Shown here piece by piece: positions 1-17,176 of a stretch of 64,000 nt of DNA. This stretch comes from Atherinomorus stipes (taxonomy: Eukaryota; Chordata; Actinopteri; Atheriniformes; Atherinidae). Position 1 is the first letter of the stretch. The number at the start of each line of letters is the position of its first letter. The notes beneath the pieces were generated by a model that had not been told where the DNA came from, ran no database searches, and saw only the letters and a program-made list of their open reading frames with translations. The translations under genes and the position numbers were made by a program. Location of the stretch: contig JALJCO010009025.1 of assembly GCA_023101725.1 (NCBI GenBank), positions 434,001 through 498,000 of the forward strand, read 5' to 3'.

Positions 1-564
1 TCAGCCGAGCTCTCTATCCAGGTGCGTGCACGTACATGGGAGGAGAAAGCAAGCCTGCACACACACACGAGCACTCACATACGCCTTTTAATTAGGAAAT
101 AAAAAGTAAGGTGTATTCACTTTGAGCAGGCAGCAGCTTGCTTTGCTACCTATAAATGACACATACCCACTCTAGAAAACACAGACGCGTGTGTGTGTGA
201 GAATGAGACTGCATTTCTTATAAGTCTGTTGATGATAGATAAAATCTCTGGGAATCTCTGCAAGCAATTACTCAAAGTATTAAAAGGTTATTAGGGGTTT
301 AAGGAAAGCGTTGTTGGCAGCATGAGACAGGTTTTCTTTCCAATCAAGAGTCCGTCAATTTATAGCAGAAAATCAGCAGGTATACATATTTGAACAGCTG
401 GAATGTGCAACTTTTGGATGAATTATTAATGAAACAATTATTTTTAGTCTTTAAAAAAGTACAATAGACAGAAAAGGAGTGCTATATTAACAGCACAAAA
501 ATGTACAACAATATAAGCAAAGAAAACAAATTCTACATTTTTTAGGAATTTCCTTTTAAATGAA
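1..564. other. fam83g 3' flank / probable 3' UTR, AT-rich
   Basis: No coding exon is seen on either strand. The stretch begins with short CA/GT-rich runs (about 55-80 and 186-200) and becomes AT-rich. It lies directly downstream of the fam83g stop codon on the minus strand, so part of it is probably the fam83g 3' UTR. If slc5a10 surrounds fam83g, it is also slc5a10 intron. No slc5a10 exon was recognised here. Confidence 0.5.
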
Positions 565-6256
<5,692 letters not shown>

Positions 6257-7300
6257 GGCCCCACTTTTAGCGCCGGTCAGTGAATGGTTAAAAAATGCAA
6301 CCACTCTGACCCAGTTTCCACTTGTTGGTCCGAAGGGTCAAGCCTCGAAAAGGTGAGATATGTCATTACGGTCCATACAATATCCTCGTGACCTGCGCTC
6401 GTGATATAGACTAATAAAAAAAATCCTGTCGGTGGAGAGGATTTTCATAAGGGAAATAAACCGCTATCACTTCCCCAACACAGGTTCCAACTCAGCCCAG
6501 ATCTCGGGTTACTAAATCTGTCTTTCAGGTGTAGTTTCAACAAAGCTTACACGCCCAACGCCACGCCTTTCACCTGACAGGGGCCGGATAACCCCGACGG
6601 GTCCAGGGCGGCCCGGCTCAACTCTTCCAGCCTCAGGGCTCGGGAGTCATGAAGGCAGGCAAGCAGCTGTCGGGTAGTACATGAGTGAGCATGTGTCTGT
6701 CTGCCAGTGAGTCAGTCCAAAGCGGAACACGTACTTTAAACAGAGCAAGAAGTCGTTAATCCTCCTTTAAATATGATGAAACAGTGTGTGACTCAAGTCA
6801 ACTGTTGCGCTGACGAGTCACTTTTCCTCTTTATCTGTCGAAGCCTTCCAGTCTGACGGCAGAGGTTCACAGATGTTCAGGCGACTGTTCAGAGTCGTCA
6901 GCTTCACAGACGTGGCACAAATAAGTCTCCCCTCTCGCCATGTCCGACTTACAGCGGTCCAAACTTACTTCAAACCACACAAAGTTCGTAGAAGTCCAGC
7001 AGACTATGTTGTGGAGCTGCCGGAAGCCCGGTTACCGGGGGCAGAGGCGGAGTGTCCGGTAGTTGGATTGGAAAATGCTCTTAACCCCACCCTCTTCCCT
7101 GCACAGAGGGAACATTTTTTTTTTCACCCCAAATCAGAAACCATTATGAAACGAGGTGTAACAACTAACCAGTGTGATCAACATAACTCACACTCGATGA
7201 CTTCATTTTGTTAATAACTGCTGCGATAATTGTCACATGGTCATGGTCATATTTAAGGGGTTAACTGTCTGAACAAATCATTTTAAGGAGAAATGTGATT
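6257..7300 (-). promoter_or_regulatory. fam83g 5' UTR / promoter region, GC-rich
   Basis: The stretch upstream of the fam83g start is richer in CpG and GC than its surroundings (for example 6540-6640 and 6890-7070), consistent with a CpG-type vertebrate promoter. An open frame at 6873-7214 on the plus strand has no recognisable similarity and is best read as chance. The transcription start cannot be fixed from sequence alone. Confidence 0.5.
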
Positions 7301-7325
7301 TTGTATCTTGTACGGACTCTTTTTT

Positions 7326-7338
7326 TGGTGGTGTGTGT

Positions 7339-7383
<45 letters not shown>
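7326..7383. repeat. (GT)n followed by a 31-base poly-G run
   Basis: A GT dinucleotide run (about 7328-7352) passes directly into an uninterrupted G tract at 7353-7383. The tract could form G-quadruplex structure and is prone to length error in assemblies. Confidence 0.9.
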
Positions 7384-7384
<1 letters not shown>

Positions 7385-7851
7385 CCCTGGTTAATGGTGG
7401 GTCACTTTAAGGTCTGCTGGATGTTCCAGTTAAAACATTGTGAGTAATAACTGAGCCAACTAATATGTATAAAGATTAACATGGAGTTAAGGACTTTGTA
7501 TTTAAAAAGCTGCAAAAAATCAAGTTTCCCAAACTTTGAATTTTTTTTAAAAAAATCATCACAGACTATTGATATTACTTTTTTTTAAAGGCCAGAATAA
7601 TCTGTTGTGATTCGAGTGCAGACCAGATAGGGTATTTAATTTAGGGTTTTTATTTGCCAAAAAGAACATTTAAATGAGCAGACTAAACAGGCAGCTAGAA
7701 GGGCTATAACAACTCACAGAACTTTCTGTGTGAATAAAAGTAATGTCATTCTTGTTTTAATATAAACTTTATTTTGACTTATTCTTTGAGTAGATGTTGC
7801 AGCAAAGGAAAAGTGAACTGAGCAACATTCAGCCATGTCTTCATATTTCAG

Positions 7852-10800
7852 ACACTGTAGGATGTGTTGATCCAGAGGAGTGTGTGCGTGTGTGTGGGGC
7901 TGAGGTGGGGTGCTCCAACATTGCCTTTCCTAAGCTGGTCACTGAACTCATGCCAAGTGGTGAGAATACAGTTTTTACTCCAAATACCTTGAAGCATACA
8001 TACACCAAAATATTTCAGATTCTTTGATGAGTGTTTACCTGCAGACATCTGTATTTTTGCAGGCTTGAGGGGTCTAATGATAGCCGTGATGATGGCTGCT
8101 CTGATGTCCTCACTGACCTCCATCTTCAACAGCAGCTCCACACTTTTCACCATGGACATCTGGAAGAAGCACCGCCCACAAGCATCTGAGAAGGAGCTGC
8201 TGTTGGTTGGCAGGTACAGTATAAAACTTATGAGGGAGCATCTGCTCTGCTTACCGAACTTAACAGCACCCCGGTCATGCTCTGGGACACGAACTGTTAA
8301 CACCTGGAGCAATTAAGAAAAGTAATGCCTGTGTACAGAAAAAGTTCAAAAGAGGCGGATATTGTTCTTGTTTGCAGGATCGTGACTGTGATCTTGGTGG
8401 TGGTGAGTGTGGTGTGGATCCCCATCCTTCAGTCAGCCAACAGTGGGCAACTGTACGTCTACATCCAGTCAGTGACGAGCTGCCTTGCTCCACCCGTCAC
8501 AGCTGTCTTCACTCTGGCTGTATTCTGGAAAAGGACCAATGAGCAGGTGAGACACTGCCAGTCATAAGATAGAGAAGTCCTTCATGAGTCCCGCTGATAC
8601 AGTTTGATACTATTGTAAAAGATTAGAACAATTTCCTTTACAAAAACGTCAGAAAACCTTGAAAACTATCCACCAGCTGTGTTCTACATTACAACTGGGA
8701 AGCTGAGTGAGTGTCTGACATTTACACTTGATAAGGAACACTATGATTTACAAAGATTTGTTAATCAATTGGCTCATCATTGCTAGTCTATGCACCCATC
8801 AATTTTCCTCACTCAATCAAATTCTGTCGCTATAGGAGGTTGCAAGTCTGTCACAAGGTCAACACAGAATTAATCTCTCATACTTACTCCTGGGATCAGT
8901 TTAGAATCACCAGTTAACCTAAAACACATGCTTTTGGACTGTGGGCGGAAGCCGGAGTACTCAGAGAGAACCCACTTAACTCCAGACAGGCTGAGCGTCA
9001 CACCAGGAACTTTCTTGCTGTGAGGCGATGGCGAAAACCACCCCAACACCACGCAGCCTGCACTAATAAAAGTAAAATAAGCTTTTGCTTTTAACCTTCA
9101 AAGGCAAACAAACTTCATCTGACGTTTATTCCAGTCTGGACACCCGGCAGCAGAACTTAGTGTTTTCCTCTGTGCTGTTTGTCCTCCTGAACGTTACAGT
9201 TTTATCAGCCTCACATGGGATCAGGCTCCACTCAGCACTTTTTTTTCTTTTCTCACTGCTTTGTGTGGACTCTCCTGTTTGTAAGAATGTGTGAAAACAC
9301 ACTTCACAATTTATGTTCTTCACTCATTTTATGAACTGTATTGTTTATCATTTCCTGTGTATGAACCGGCATGAGTGTACTTTGTTCTAGGAGGTGTGAG
9401 TTAGTGAAAGCGTGATTGTTTCAAGATAAAGAAAAGATAGTAATGCTGTGGGGAAAATGTTTATTCAGTGATAATGACTCAGGTTTTGAAATGTTTGCCT
9501 GCAAGTGAAGATTAGCCTGCTGGATATTTAAGATCATTTCCCTCTTTTAACAGAGCAAGTCCTGGGCGTGTCTGCTCTCCTCTGGCATGCTGTTTAACAG
9601 CTGAAATCCAGAGAATTTTCTCAGGTTTTTCAGCTTGAACAGGATTTTCCCCTTCAGTGCTTTGGTCACCCTTCAGCAACTCAAAAGACTTACAAAGACT
9701 CAAGTTGTCTTTTGTCATTTTGTGTTTATTTTGCTTGAGGTGATGAGTTTTAGGTCAAAGGACAAATCTAGAATCTAAAATCATTTTAGTCACATGAGCA
9801 TCACAAACAGTGAGAGTGTTTTTTCAGCTTGTTGGTTTACTACTTCACCACTGACTGTCTTGTCTGTTAATGGTCTCTGGAATGTTTTCTGCTGGTTTTG
9901 GTTATCCTCTGGCGCCACTAGCAGGCTACCTTTAATTAAAGTATTTAACAACTTAGCTTTACTGTGATATTTGGCAGACACAACCGATGATCTCTTGAGC
10001 AATAGTTGTTCTACTTTCTAATTGTAACTTTCATGACTCTTGATTAGGCAGGGTTCATGCAGGGTCTTGAAAAGTCTAAAAATGTCTAAAATTGCAAACT
10101 TAAAATTTAAGGCCTTAAAAGGTTTCAAAAAGGGCCATTTTTTCATCCATGGTCTTAAATTTGATCTAGACAAGTCTTAATTTTTTACTTTTTTTCTTTT
10201 CCGAGGAGCATTGGCCATATAGAATACGCTGAATAATACATCAGAGGTTGATTCTGTCCGTCTTTCTGAAAAGTTCAGATAGCTACAAGTCATATTTTCA
10301 ATTTCTTTGTCTATCTTTTTAAAAAATTGATATACAATTAAATATATTTTTTCTTGAGTTAACAATATTAATGTCTACGTCTATTATTTGATTTAGTCGT
10401 CTACTAAAATCCATATTTTTTAAAAGTTACTTGTTGGGGGGTAATTACTGTTATGCGATTAATCAAGATTGATAAATTACAAACCTTGTAATTAATTCCT
10501 TTTTCTTATCAAGTCCTATTTTGGATTTCTGTGATTATTTGAATGTTTCTAATAATGCATCATGTTGGCCTTAAATTTGATTTATGAAGGTCTTAAATTT
10601 AACTTGCTGAAACCTGCAAGAACCCTGTTAGGACAAGCTAGCAACCTTCAATGCTAAATGTCTATTACAGCATTATTATGCCTACTAAATATAGGCATAT
10701 CAGAAATGTTATTGTGAGTGATGACTTCGCAAAGTCCTTGAAGTGTAGAAGAACATCTTAAAGCAGATGCTTGTATGCATGGAGCAGTGCTGCTAAGCCC

Positions 10801-13800
10801 ACATTAGAATTAAGTTATTGTTTTTGCTGACTTCAGCATTTGAAATCATCCATCCATTTTCTAACCAGCATCACCTATCCTGTGCAGCAAGAAGGGCAGG
10901 AGCATATCCCAGCGGGAAATCTCCAGGAATGCAACCTGGACAAGTTGCATACAGTGAGCTGTAGACATATAGAAAACCATGCACATGCTCATTTTCCTAC
11001 ATATAACCAGTTTCTAATTACCAATCAATCCATTACCCTAAAACCTTTCACTACAGAGGGATAAATAGCATCATTACAGGAAAGGAGTGAACGTTTTATG
11101 TGTTGTGATAAAGATGCCATTGTAAACACCTGAATGGTGTTCACTCACAAGGTTAAATGACACATTACAGCATGGGTTATGTCACGCTTGAGAATTGTGA
11201 CACAAAAAACTACAAATATTTAGACTTGTTTATATGGGAACATGACCTGTAGTCTTTGAAAAGCATGTACAGTTGTGCTCAAATGTTTGCACACCCTCTC
11301 ATTGAAGAAGGGAGGAAAGAAAATCAACGGTCAGTGAAGTGTTGAAATTGAAGTAATAGTAAATACAAATTTGATGAAAATCATGACATTGATTTTTAAT
11401 CGTGGTTCAACAGAAATATCAAAAGCAAACAAACAAAAGTAAAACAAGCAAACAAGTATGATGGGGTTCCTGAACTAAAATTTTGTTGAGCAACACTTTG
11501 AGGCAATCACCGTAATTTTCTGTAATGTTCAATCAGACTGCTGCACCTGTTGACAGGTATTTTTGCCCACTGTTTATGAGCAAGGTTCTATAGTTCAGTG
11601 GATTTTACACTCGGGGTTGGGACCCCCAGGGTTGCATGATAATTTCAAGAGGTAGCAAATCATTGTTAAAGAAAAATAGAGGCTACTTTTATCAAATAAA
11701 TTTGGGATATGGGGGCTATTAATATTTATACATAATTGCAAAGAGATTAATATGTTAAATTACCAAATTAATTTCTTAATTATTGCATGAATAACTAAGT
11801 TATTATTTATACCATATTAAAAATCCAAATTTGGCATTTTCTCAGCAAGAAAGCTGATTTGGGGCATGCAGGTGTCTTCTCCTTATTTATGAAGTTTCTG
11901 ATAGTTTTCAAGCCTTAATTGTTGAATTTTTTTCATTGCATTTCCAGAAACAAAGTTATTATGGGTGCTGTACTAAAAATCAGAATTTGACCGTATTGTG
12001 ATGAGAAAAACAGAATTTTGGAATTTGGGTACTTTCTCCACCACTGTCCTTAATTATGAAGATTCTGACAGTTTCTAAGCCTTACAATAAGAGGGTGGCC
12101 ATACAGGGTGTGGATGGGGAGGGGAGGGGTTCACGAACGTGAAGGAATGTTACTTTGGGGGTCAGACAGATTTTTATGTTGGGAAGTGCAAGTGCAACAA
12201 TCCAAACCCAGAACTACTTCAGGATTTACACTGATGTTTCCAGAAGGAAGAAGACCAGAATGTAATCTGTGTGTGTTTGTCTGTTTCAGGGTGCATTTTG
12301 GGGATTGATGGTGGGTTTGGTGGTAGGTGTGTGTAGGATGGTGTTGGAGTTTGCTTTTCCTCCTCCCAGATGTGGCATTGTCGACTCAGCTCCTTTGGTG
12401 CTACGAAGCGTGCACTACCTCCACTTTGCCATTCTTCTCTGTGGCCTCACTGCTATTGTGGTTGCCGTCATATCACTGCTTACATCACCACCCAGTCATG
12501 AACAGGTGAGCACACATGAATAAAGTAAATAATAGAACTATGAGGGGCATATCATTTTTGGTTGTTTTTTTTTTTTCCTGTTGCCACACCGGAAGTATTA
12601 TCTACTAAAATTAATATTAATATTCTGAAGTGAAGAAATATTTCTGGATGAAATATCTGCATGTTAGCCTCTGTGTTATAAGTCAATGCATCTTGTCACG
12701 CTCTTACTGTTTTTTTTTTTTTTGTTTGTTTGTTTTTGCTCTTCTCTTACTTACAGCTCTTACTGTTTTTAATTTATTTTTTCTTTTTGATCTATTTTCA
12801 GTCCGGTCCTTGTACCTGACCATTTTCAGAAGATTTTTTTTGTTTGTTTTTGCTACCCAACACTGATCTATCGACCATTACATATTACCTAAATCAAGGA
12901 GTGAACCAATACTGTGTCCACACATGACAGACACCTTAGAAAAGAACCAATATTAACCTGTATGTTTTGTAAACCCTTGTTACAAACAGGCAGAGACACA
13001 TAATTTGTTCCAGCTTCTTTTGTTGTGTCAGAAATATGTAAATTAGTTGAAATTATTGACTTTTTTTTTCTATGTTTTTGCATACACAAATGCTGCCCTC
13101 TGTTGCCTTAAAGCTAAAAAGAGTAGCGACTTAAAGTGCTGATGACAAAATTTTGACCTTTTTTGCCATGTTTTATGGACCAAAACTTTATTCACGATAA
13201 TCTATGTGACAGATACAGGCACGCCTGCATAAATGAGTTATAAGGAAACACGGCTGCATTTCAGCACGTTTTGCCAGACTGTGGCGCTGTTCACCGAAAC
13301 AGGACGTGACTTTCGCAGGGGAATCTCTACAGCTCTGTTATCATGTAGTGTTGTGGCTTCATAGCAGTTTTTAAGTTACTTTTCCAGTTTTACAGGTGAA
13401 TAGTAATGGCTCAGCCTTCGTGTTGTATTCTCAGTTAAAGTTCAAAAGCTCGTAAGGACGGCGTTAGTTTATTTAAGTTTCCTACAGATCCTGAATTACA
13501 GTGGAGGTAGATAAAGCAGGTCGGACTTACCAGGTACCAGTGGGAGCCCTCCTATACTTGCTGCTTTCAGTCTACAGCTTCCGTTTACTGGAGCTTCAGC
13601 CACTGACATGTTGAGACTTCTAACACATGGAACTGCAGTCATGTCTGCTGGAATATTCTTTCTCCACCAGTGTTTGTTAATCAGATCGGTGATCCAGCTG
13701 TGAAGAGAGGCAGCTGCTCCTCGATTATAACAGCACTTCTCCAGCTGCTACCAAATATACTGTACGTCCTTCCCTCCACCTCATCTTAATAAATGGGAAC

Positions 13801-14898
13801 TATTTAAAGCTCGGCTGCAACCATATAAGTTATCTTATCATTTTAAAAGGTTAATTAGCTACTTGCCGTGGGTTAACTGCGGGCTACTGCAGGGAGTGCC
13901 TCTGTATCATCACTCCCAACTCTATGTCGAGTTGGGAGTTTCTGGCCCGCTCGGTGCATGCCCAAGCTGCTCTTAACAGTTGTGGGCCTGCTTGGTGCTG
14001 TTCTGGGTCTGCTCCATACAGTTCTCAGTCTGTTCATTGTGGGTCTTGTAGACTGGAGCTGAACCAAGTGGACTGGGGGTTGGGAGAAGGACTTTGAGCT
14101 GTAGGGAGCTGACTTACAGTTCTGAGACCAATTCTAACCTGTTAGGTCTGATATCCCCATATTCCCCAGCATTATCACACTCTCCTGAACTGACAGATTT
14201 TTCTGCCACACAAACCAGTTCCTAGCTAGTTGTTCTGGAACCATCTTTCATGTTTTCCATCGCTTCTTTTCTGCATGTAGAACAATCAGCTGACCGCAAC
14301 TGTTCCTGCCGCTGATGTCATGTCAAGGAGAGGCTAATTGCTAGTTGCTCCTTGCTGCTCCTCTTAAACATTGGACATTCATATATATATATATATATAT
14401 AAATGTCCGATATCGTCCTCAAAATTATTCATACCCTACAATAAAAGAAGGAAAAAAAATCAGCTGTCAGTGAAATAAGTTGAAATTGACTAAAGTAATG
14501 ATGAATAAAAATTCTATGAAAATCATGACATTGATTTTAAATAGTGGTTTAACAGAAATATTAGAAACAAACCCACAAAAATCAAAACAAGTAAACAAGC
14601 ATGATGGGGGCTCCGAAACTAAAATTTTGTTGAGCAACACTTTGAGGCAATCACTGCAATCAGGTGTTTTCTATAATGTTCAAAAAGACATCTACACTTG
14701 TCTGGGACAGTTTTTTTTTTTTTTTTAATTATCATTTCCAACCACAATTCAAACACAATATTTCATGTCACAAAATTATAATTTTGTAAATTTTTATTTA
14801 TTATTAGTTTCTTTAGTTTCTTCTTTATTTGAATTACTATTGTCAATTTAGCCTTTTCTTTAATTGGAGGGTATGAATAATTTGAGGATGACTGTGTA

Positions 14899-14955
<57 letters not shown>

Positions 14956-16060
14956 GAGTAAGAAAGAGACAGAAACACTGGATATTTACGTGAATAAAGT
15001 CTGATTGACAGAACTACTTATTTTGTCTTGTTGTATTGCAAAATTATATGAAGTAGTCAAGGTCGTGTCATTAACACTTTAAGTTTAGCTGAAGCACAGA
15101 AACAAAATTGTAACTAGACTGGCTTTTTCAAAAGATACAATAAAAATAGAAAAAGAAAAACTCCCTTCTCTACATACAAAGTGTTTCTAAATCATCCAAT
15201 GAACCTTTGTATCATTTGATAGATCTTTAGGGGTGCATGTTGCAGTGTAAGTTATCTTTGATATTGGCCGGACCATTTGTCTGACCCTTTTTTGTCTTTG
15301 TGCAAAGCAAAGCTTTTATATTGACTGTATACGTGTCCCTTTAACATTATTCAAGGTACACATTCAAGTGCATCAAAAAATGGAAGTGTCATTCTTGACA
15401 AAAATAGACTGGTGTACTGAAGAAAAATTAAATGTACTCTGGAAAATGTTTAATTTAAAAGTATGAGCTAAAATTTTGAGTTAAATGGAACAATTTTTGT
15501 GTTTATGATTTGTTTGATTACCAGAAGGTTGGTAATTTGACATAAAATTATATATTAGGACAACAAAAATACCCAGATGCAATTTACTGTGTACTTGATG
15601 GTTATTGGATGCAACTTTGTTGCATTTGTATTCTCTCCTCTTGTAGGTGAGTAATCTGACCTGGTGGACAATAACTGAAGAACCTCAAAGAGAAATTCCT
15701 CTACAGAAAGTGTCCTCCGTTAGCCACCGCAGCTCCCAGGGTAAAAGTCTGAACTTTCACGTGGAATAAAAACAGCACTTATTTTTTAAATAGTCATAGA
15801 CACACATGGACTGCTTTATTTATTGAGTTGAGTAACGTCCTGTGTCTGCTGTGTGTGTTAATGCAGGCTCTGAACAACCACAACGAGGGATGTGTGGGCA
15901 AGGGGCAAGTCTGTGCATCTCCACGATACGGCACTCAGGGCAGACTCCAGCTCCCAGAGTTCCTAGCATTCGGGAGAGTGTGTTCTGGTCTAGGTTCTGC
16001 TGTATCAATGCACTCCTGCTAGTCAGCATCAACATTTTTCTGTATGCATACTTTGCATGA
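7852..16060 (+). CDS. slc5a10: Sodium/glucose cotransporter family member SLC5A10 (SGLT5-like), 3' part, last six coding exons
   Basis: Exons: 7852-7959, 8063-8213, 8378-8546, 12290-12505, 15647-15740, 15867-16060 (stop TGA at 16058). Together they encode the C-terminal ~309 residues; phases match across every junction. The first exon enters mid-codon, so earlier exons exist but were not found in the window. SLC5 signatures are clear: a cysteine-rich extracellular loop (C-V-D-P-E-E-C...C-G..V-G-C-S-N-I-A), then [20 protein letters not shown] (the SGLT TM8/Na2-site segment), then Y-I-Q-S-V-T-S, whose Gln corresponds to the sugar-contacting Gln of SGLT1, then [14 protein letters not shown]. The extreme C-terminus has a final hydrophobic helix ending Y-A-Y-F-A, typical of the family. 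The protein is a plasma-membrane Na+/hexose symporter; mammalian SLC5A10 prefers mannose and fructose (family knowledge). Assignment to SLC5A10 rather than SLC5A1/2/9 rests mainly on the fam83g/grap neighbourhood. Confidence 0.85.
8770..9062. repeat. Degenerate LINE-like dispersed repeat
   Basis: Phrases such as 'cttttggactgtgggcgg', 'cggagtactcagagagaac' and 'cttgctgtgaggcgatgg' recur in fish genomes as part of old non-LTR/L2-like repeats. Boundaries and class are uncertain. Confidence 0.5.
10049..10627. mobile_element. hAT-like non-autonomous DNA transposon (MITE), about 580 bp
   Basis: Ends are inverted: CAGGGTTC at 10049-10056 and GAACCCTG at 10620-10627. Subterminal blocks rich in 'tcttaaa' and 'cttgaaaag' motifs repeat at both ends ('ggtcttaaatttgat' near 10151 and 'ggtcttaaatttaac' near 10589). 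This is the style of a widespread fish hAT MITE. No transposase coding was seen. A clean 8-bp target duplication is not evident; both flanks contain 'ttagg'. Confidence 0.7.
11268..11610 (+). mobile_element. Truncated Tc1-like element, 5' end
   Basis: Begins TACAGTTGTGCTCAAATG, the form of a Tc1-family terminal repeat. It continues with about 300 bp closely resembling 14420-14690 (shared blocks 'aaaatcatgacattgatttt', 'ctaaaattttgttgagcaac', 'actttgaggcaatcac'). No matching right end is present, so it is a broken copy. Confidence 0.7.
13406..13620 (+). pseudogene. THAP-domain-like coding relic, probably from a DNA transposon
   Basis: Reading from the ATG at 13406 gives [10 protein letters not shown], a stop, then [18 protein letters not shown], another stop, then I-K-Q-V-G. 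This resembles the start of a THAP zinc finger: N-terminal Cys pair, then F-x-F-P-x-D and W...I..V blocks at the expected spacing. At least two in-frame stops make it non-functional. Fish carry many THAP domains within DNA transposons; that origin is inferred. Confidence 0.5.
14380..14402. repeat. (TA)n microsatellite
   Basis: About 20 bases of alternating TA directly adjoining the left end of a Tc1-like element. Confidence 0.9.
14404..14898 (+). mobile_element. Internally deleted Tc1-like element, about 495 bp
   Basis: The left end, 'cctcaaaattattcatacc' (14417-14435), is inverted at the right end, 'ggtatgaataatttgagg' (14869-14886). The right terminus 'gactgtgta' adjoins a TA tract. The body matches the copy at 11268. 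The transposase region is missing and partly replaced by a T-run near 14711-14727. Confidence 0.75.
14902..14951. repeat. (TA)n microsatellite, about 50 bp
   Basis: Uninterrupted alternating AT next to the right end of the Tc1-like element at 14404-14898. Confidence 0.95.
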
Positions 16061-16631
16061 GGGGAGGGTCAGATTCAGCATCCTGCCACACCCTCCTGCT
16101 GAGCGCTACTCTCTCCAACATGAACTGCAAACAGATTTCTCCTCTTTCAAGAAGGGCTGGAGAGACAAACAGATTTTTGCCTAGATTTTAATAGCATCCT
16201 TAATAGACAATGTATGTCACAATGTAAAGGCAGTTATTGGAGATTTGGGTATTACAAATTGTCACAGAGCAAATGTTATCAGTAAGTCTACACATGCCTC
16301 TTCATTTATGGGTCGTCTTAAAATGATCAACAAGTATATATCAGTCTTTTATAATCGGTCACAAACAACTATAAATGGATTTTTTTTCGTTCTATTTTCT
16401 TCCATTTACAAACAAAGATGCATCATAAAATGAGTTACACACAAGATTATTGCTAACCGTAGGAATAAAAAGTTTGATGGCAAAGCAGTAGAATTGATTA
16501 TCAGCTATATTATATTATTATTATTATTAATATGTTATTATATCATAACTATCAATTATAGAATTGATTACCAATACATCAGTGAAGTTATGCTAAATTG
16601 AATTAATAATCTTATATCTTTTTTAATTGAT

Positions 16632-17176
16632 CTTTTGATAAAAACCCGTTAGCAACTTAAAAATTCATGATGATGGCCATTTTTCAAGATGGCCCCCATT
16701 GAATATACAGTAATATTGCATATTGCAATCAAATTGCATCGACTTATTATATTTGAATGACATTGGTGTCAAATCATACATTTTCCACGATGTAGAATCT
16801 GAATTTAGACCCTTGGACTTACTCACAGGCTTCCTTGTACCATATATAAGGCCTAGAATCCTGATATTCTGGTAAATTAGAGGTTCGCTTTAGTATGTGT
16901 AGCATCTTCCTGTACAAGGCTTCCAAGTGCTGAAGAATGACTGTCAGCTGTTCTCAAAGCTGTTCATGTCATGCCAGAACAGAGTGTGACTTGAAGGAGT
17001 TTGTCCGTCATGAGAACCAGCCACATCCTGCTGCCCTATTTGCCCTCATTCAAGTAGGATAAGTCGATGCAATTTTATCGCGAAATTCAATGCTAATGTA
17101 TATTCAATGGCAGCCGTCTTGAAAAATGGCCACTATCATGAATTTTTAAGTTGCTAACGGGTTTTATCAAAAAAGC
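16632..17176. mobile_element. MITE with about 75-bp terminal inverted repeats
   Basis: 16632-16706 is repeated in inverted orientation at 17099-17176 with few mismatches (shared core 'cccgttagcaacttaaaaat' and its complement; also 'atggccatttttcaaga'). About 390 bp lies between the arms with no coding potential. Long arms and an empty middle indicate a non-autonomous foldback/MITE element. The superfamily was not determined. Confidence 0.8.

Larger units (their letters stand above)
8547..12289 (+). other. slc5a10 intron, repeat-bearing
   Basis: A 3.7-kb intron between the exon ending in N-E-Q and the one starting G-A-F-W-G-L. It holds a LINE-like tail (about 8770-9062), a hAT-like MITE (10049-10627) and a truncated Tc1-like end (from 11268). 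The remainder is AT-rich with no recognisable coding. Open frames such as 9085-9294 show no family similarity. Confidence 0.7.
12506..15646 (+). other. slc5a10 intron with THAP-like relic and Tc1 derivative
   Basis: A 3.1-kb intron. It contains T-rich low-complexity runs (12560-12850), a decayed THAP-like reading frame (13406-13550), an internally deleted Tc1-like element (14404-14898) and two TA microsatellites. The remainder, about 15000-15640, is AT-rich with no feature recognised. Confidence 0.65.

Noticed and set aside
6873..7214. 113-codon plus-strand open frame upstream of fam83g
   Set aside because: Lies in a GC-rich promoter zone, where long frames arise by chance; no recognisable domain and no Kozak or splice context.
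9085..9294. Hydrophobic open frame in an slc5a10 intron
   Set aside because: Not similar to any SLC5A segment, and the flanking exons already join in phase without it.
14763..14978. Frames with Y-I-Y-I-Y-I repeats (also near 60100 and 61700)
   Set aside because: Direct translation of TA microsatellites.
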